From positions 1,488,001 to 1,552,000 of the forward strand of contig NZ_CP101989.1 in the NCBI RefSeq assembly GCF_024508275.1: DNA of 64,000 bases. Reading direction: 5' to 3'. Each line of letters opens with the position of its first letter. Positions within the stretch are counted from its first letter, which is position 1. The translations under genes and the position numbers were made by a program. The DNA is from Cellulomonas wangsupingiae (GTDB lineage Bacteria; Actinomycetota; Actinomycetes; Actinomycetales; Cellulomonadaceae). The notes beneath the pieces were generated by a model. The model was not told the origin of the DNA. It did no database searches and worked only from the letters and a program-made list of their open reading frames with translations. Positions 62,501-64,000 of this stretch are shown piece after piece.

Positions 62501-64000
62501 GACCCGGGGCAGACGGGGCTCGTGCTGGGCGTCGTGGACCGGCCGGCGCGCCAGGAGCAGCACCCGTGGGTGTGGGACCCCGACGCGGAGGGGTCGCTGG
62601 TCGTCCTGGGCACGAGCGGGGCGGGCAAGTCCGCGACGCTGCGCACCCTCGCGGTGAGCGCGGCGCTCGGTGCCCTGGGCGCCGGGGGGCCCGTGCACGT
62701 CCACGGCCTGGACCTCGGGTCCGGCGGGCTGGCCATGCTCGACGAGCTGCCGGTGGTCGGGTCCGTCGTCGACGGTGCGGACACCGAGCGCGTGCAGCGG
62801 CTGATGCGCACGCTGCGCGACGCGCTCGACGAGCGCGCGACCCGCTACGCGGCCGTGCGCGCGGGGTCGCTGACCGACTACCGCGCGTTGACCGGACGGG
62901 CGGACGAGCCGCGGCTGCTGCTGCTCCTGGACGGGCTCGCGGCGTTCCGCGAGGCGCACGAGGCGGACCCCGGGCGCACCGGCGCGTGGTCGGTGCTGCA
63001 GCGTCTGGTCGCCGAGGGCAGGCCGCTGGGGGTGCACGTCGCGATGTCCGCCGAGCGCCCTGGCGCCCTGCCCACGTCGCTCGCCGGCAGCGTCGCGCGG
63101 CGCCTCGTGCTGCGCCAGGCGGACGAGGGTGCGTACGGCGTCCTCGACGTGCCCAGGGACGTGCTCGGGCCGGCGTCGCCCCCCGGGCGCGGCGTCTTCG
63201 CCGGTGAGACCGACGAGGTCCAGGTCGCCGTGCCCGGCGGGCGCGCCGCACCGGCCGAGCAGGCCGCGGCCGTCGCGGCCGTCGCGCGCAGGCTGCGCGC
63301 GGCGGGCGTCGCGGCGACGCCGCCGGTGCGACGGCTGCCGACGGTCGTCGCCGCGTCGAGCCTGCCCGCCACCGTCGACGGGCTGCCGGTGCTGGGCGTC
63401 GCGGACGACACCCTGCAGCCCTGCGGGTTCGCACCGCGCGGCACGTTCCTGCTCGCCGGCATGCCGGGGTCGGGCCGCACGACGGCCCTCGTCGCCCTCG
63501 GTGACGCACTGCGCCGCGCACTGCCGGCCGCCCCGCTCTACTACGTCGGGGCGCGCCGCTCACCGGTGCGGGAGCGGGTCGCGTGGACGGCGACCGCCGG
63601 CACGCCCGAGCAGATCGCGACCCTCGCGCGGGACCTGCTGCCGGAGCTGGGTGCGGCACCCGCCGACGGCGCGCCGGTCGTGCTCGTCGTGGAGGCGATC
63701 GCCGACCTGCTCGGCGGGCCGGCCGAGCAGGCGCTGACGGAGGCCGTGCGCACGGCGCGGCGCAACGACCACTTCGTGCTCGCGGAGTCCGAGACCAGCA
63801 CCTGGGGCTCGTCGTGGCCGCTGGTGGCCGAGGTGCGCAACGGGCGACGCGGGCTCGTCCTGCAGCCGGACCACCTGGACGGGGACGCGCTGTTCCGCAC
63901 CACGTTCCCCCGCACGGGGCGCGCCGAGTTCCCTCCCGGTCGGGGCGTGCTGGTGGAGCACGGGAGGCTGCGCCGCGTCCAGCTGCCCGTCGCGGACTGA
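59594..64000 (+). CDS. FHA-FtsK/SpoIIIE ATPase, type VII secretion-like (EccC/EssC type)
   Basis: 1468 residues, complete; the stop codon is the last three bases. Order: a ubiquitin-like N-terminus, an FHA domain near residues 120-190 (TTTVGRGPHSDVRLTDPLVS; STTHARVVV; AGSSNGVVI), two membrane helices (residues 240-285), then three ATPase modules. Walker A sites: GGTTGSGKSEFLQ near residue 680, GTSGAGKSATLR near 1008 and GMPGSGRTTAL near 1290, where Arg replaces the Lys. The first module also has a good Walker B (LVIVVDEFAALAAD). This is the FHA-fused EssC-type layout; it powers export of WXG100-like proteins. Confidence 0.87.
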   Translation: MRTRLTYRRAAPGGAVDVDVVVTADAGAIVADVADALVRAERAAGNVVTGEVTLALAPPDGGAPRTLPRRAGLAEAGLRAGSTVGLTPADEGAPGTGVAPQDAHARLTVVSGPQAGLEVHLPRGTTTVGRGPHSDVRLTDPLVSTTHARVVVGDTVEVVDAGSSNGVVIGWGRVDRATVGPRDYVVLGETILTLTRVRPADGSGDGAAVVAFNRSPRVVPVHPERTVEAPAPPEPGRPGRFPVVALAAPVVLGAVLYALVPRPTTLVLLALSPLLLIAGWVDKRFSERRRLREETAAFRASLAALEQDLAAGAQDERRVRLGELASTAQAVRAARDLGPTLWSRRPRDPAFLALRPGVGTSASRTTVRLPPRGRAGAEHWAMVEALRDRFADVDGVPVEVSLRAAGAVGVAGPRAEVDDVARALVAQLVCLHAPSELVVTGLASSSSRDRWDWLKWLPHVASPHSPLLGPHLAADPTTSTAVVTALEELVAARRAPGRHGEQAQPAVLLVVEDDAQAERGRLVRLAEDGPDVGVHVLWCAAQVEQLPAACRAFLAVTATGVRVGRTGDGRWDDVVCERLDVAAATDLARRLAAVVDDGAPVVDESDLPRSVGQLSLLGAEVADDPEAVVARWRETGSILARTGTPVRRRGDAGLRAVVGQGSTGRFVLDLRAQGPHALVGGTTGSGKSEFLQSWVLGLATAHSPDRVTFLFVDYKGGAAFADCVDLPHAVGLVTDLSPHLVRRALVSLRAELRRREHLLQRKGVKDLLALERSGDPQTPPSLVIVVDEFAALAADVPQFVDGVVDVAQRGRSLGLHLVLATQRPAGVIKDNLRANTNLRVALRMADEADSADVLGTPLAAGFDPAVPGRGAVRTGPGRLALFQAGYAGGRSRTTTPRVAVGLESLEFGPGEPWDVPLAPDGVPVDDDGPTDLARTVRNLRAAARAEAIPPPRRPWLPELPAVRAHEEVVDPGQTGLVLGVVDRPARQEQHPWVWDPDAEGSLVVLGTSGAGKSATLRTLAVSAALGALGAGGPVHVHGLDLGSGGLAMLDELPVVGSVVDGADTERVQRLMRTLRDALDERATRYAAVRAGSLTDYRALTGRADEPRLLLLLDGLAAFREAHEADPGRTGAWSVLQRLVAEGRPLGVHVAMSAERPGALPTSLAGSVARRLVLRQADEGAYGVLDVPRDVLGPASPPGRGVFAGETDEVQVAVPGGRAAPAEQAAAVAAVARRLRAAGVAATPPVRRLPTVVAASSLPATVDGLPVLGVADDTLQPCGFAPRGTFLLAGMPGSGRTTALVALGDALRRALPAAPLYYVGARRSPVRERVAWTATAGTPEQIATLARDLLPELGAAPADGAPVVLVVEAIADLLGGPAEQALTEAVRTARRNDHFVLAESETSTWGSSWPLVAEVRNGRRGLVLQPDHLDGDALFRTTFPRTGRAEFPPGRGVLVEHGRLRRVQLPVAD

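Noticed and set aside
1..64000. CRISPR arrays, insertion sequences, phage or integrase genes
   Set aside because: No regularly spaced repeats, transposase motifs or integrase-like proteins were found on either strand.

Overview
The window is 64 kb of very GC-rich actinobacterial chromosome. High third-position GC, many GTG starts, stop/start overlaps of the ATGA and GTGA type, F420 enzymes, a ClpP1-ClpP2-ClpX block and an FHA-FtsK/SpoIIIE (EccC/EssC-like) ATPase all fit a member of the Micrococcales such as Cellulomonas or a relative. The genus is an inference. Most of the window is ordinary core genome. The accessory interest lies in two sulfur loci and in a sugar or polyol catabolic block.

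Layout. 1-2.7 kb: a cut GNAT/Eis-type acetyltransferase, a SpoIIE phosphatase and an alkyltransferase-like protein. 2.7-9.8 kb (minus strand): one sulfur operon, read as a polycysteine leader peptide, a sulfonate-type ABC transporter, acetyl-CoA synthetase, O-acetylhomoserine sulfhydrylase and a CoA-binding protein. 9.9-14.4 kb: an OatA-like acyltransferase, an LLM oxidoreductase, and a GntR regulator with its DUF1648 membrane partner. 14.4-16.3 kb: a second polycysteine leader followed by cysK and cysE. 16.5-18.6 kb: an SGNH hydrolase, tRNA-Pro(TGG) and two small cytosolic proteins.

18.8-34.4 kb is a catabolic block under a LacI-type regulator. It holds a Dpp/Opp-type ABC importer, an FAD-dependent oxidoreductase, a mannitol-dehydrogenase-family enzyme, a PfkB kinase, an AraC regulator and a zinc alcohol dehydrogenase. 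It also holds two copies of an unrecognised gene pair, a roughly 310-residue protein and a roughly 107-residue protein, at opposite ends and in opposite orientations. Four near-identical 14-bp palindromes (TGACAWCGNTGTCA) lie before the importer, the binding protein and the second pair, so the block looks like one local regulon. It ends in a glycosyltransferase fragment cut off at the 3' end of tRNA-Gly(TCC), which resembles an integration scar.

35-40 kb: tig, clpP1, clpP2 and clpX with a match to the ClgR box, then a chorismate mutase. 40-49 kb: a Vms1/Rv2629-type protein, a long-chain acyl-CoA ligase, a polar amino-acid ABC transporter and valS. 49-55 kb: an EamA exporter, a secreted glucose-dehydrogenase-like protein with FN3 domains, a kinase-like protein without a proper P-loop, and a coupled fgd-cofE-NYN set. 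55-59 kb: a MarR-controlled locus with a large nested palindrome, a truncated metalloprotease-like gene, DUF418, HhH-GPD and methyltransferase genes. 59.6-64 kb: the complete FHA-FtsK/SpoIIIE ATPase gene, whose stop codon is the last three bases of the window.
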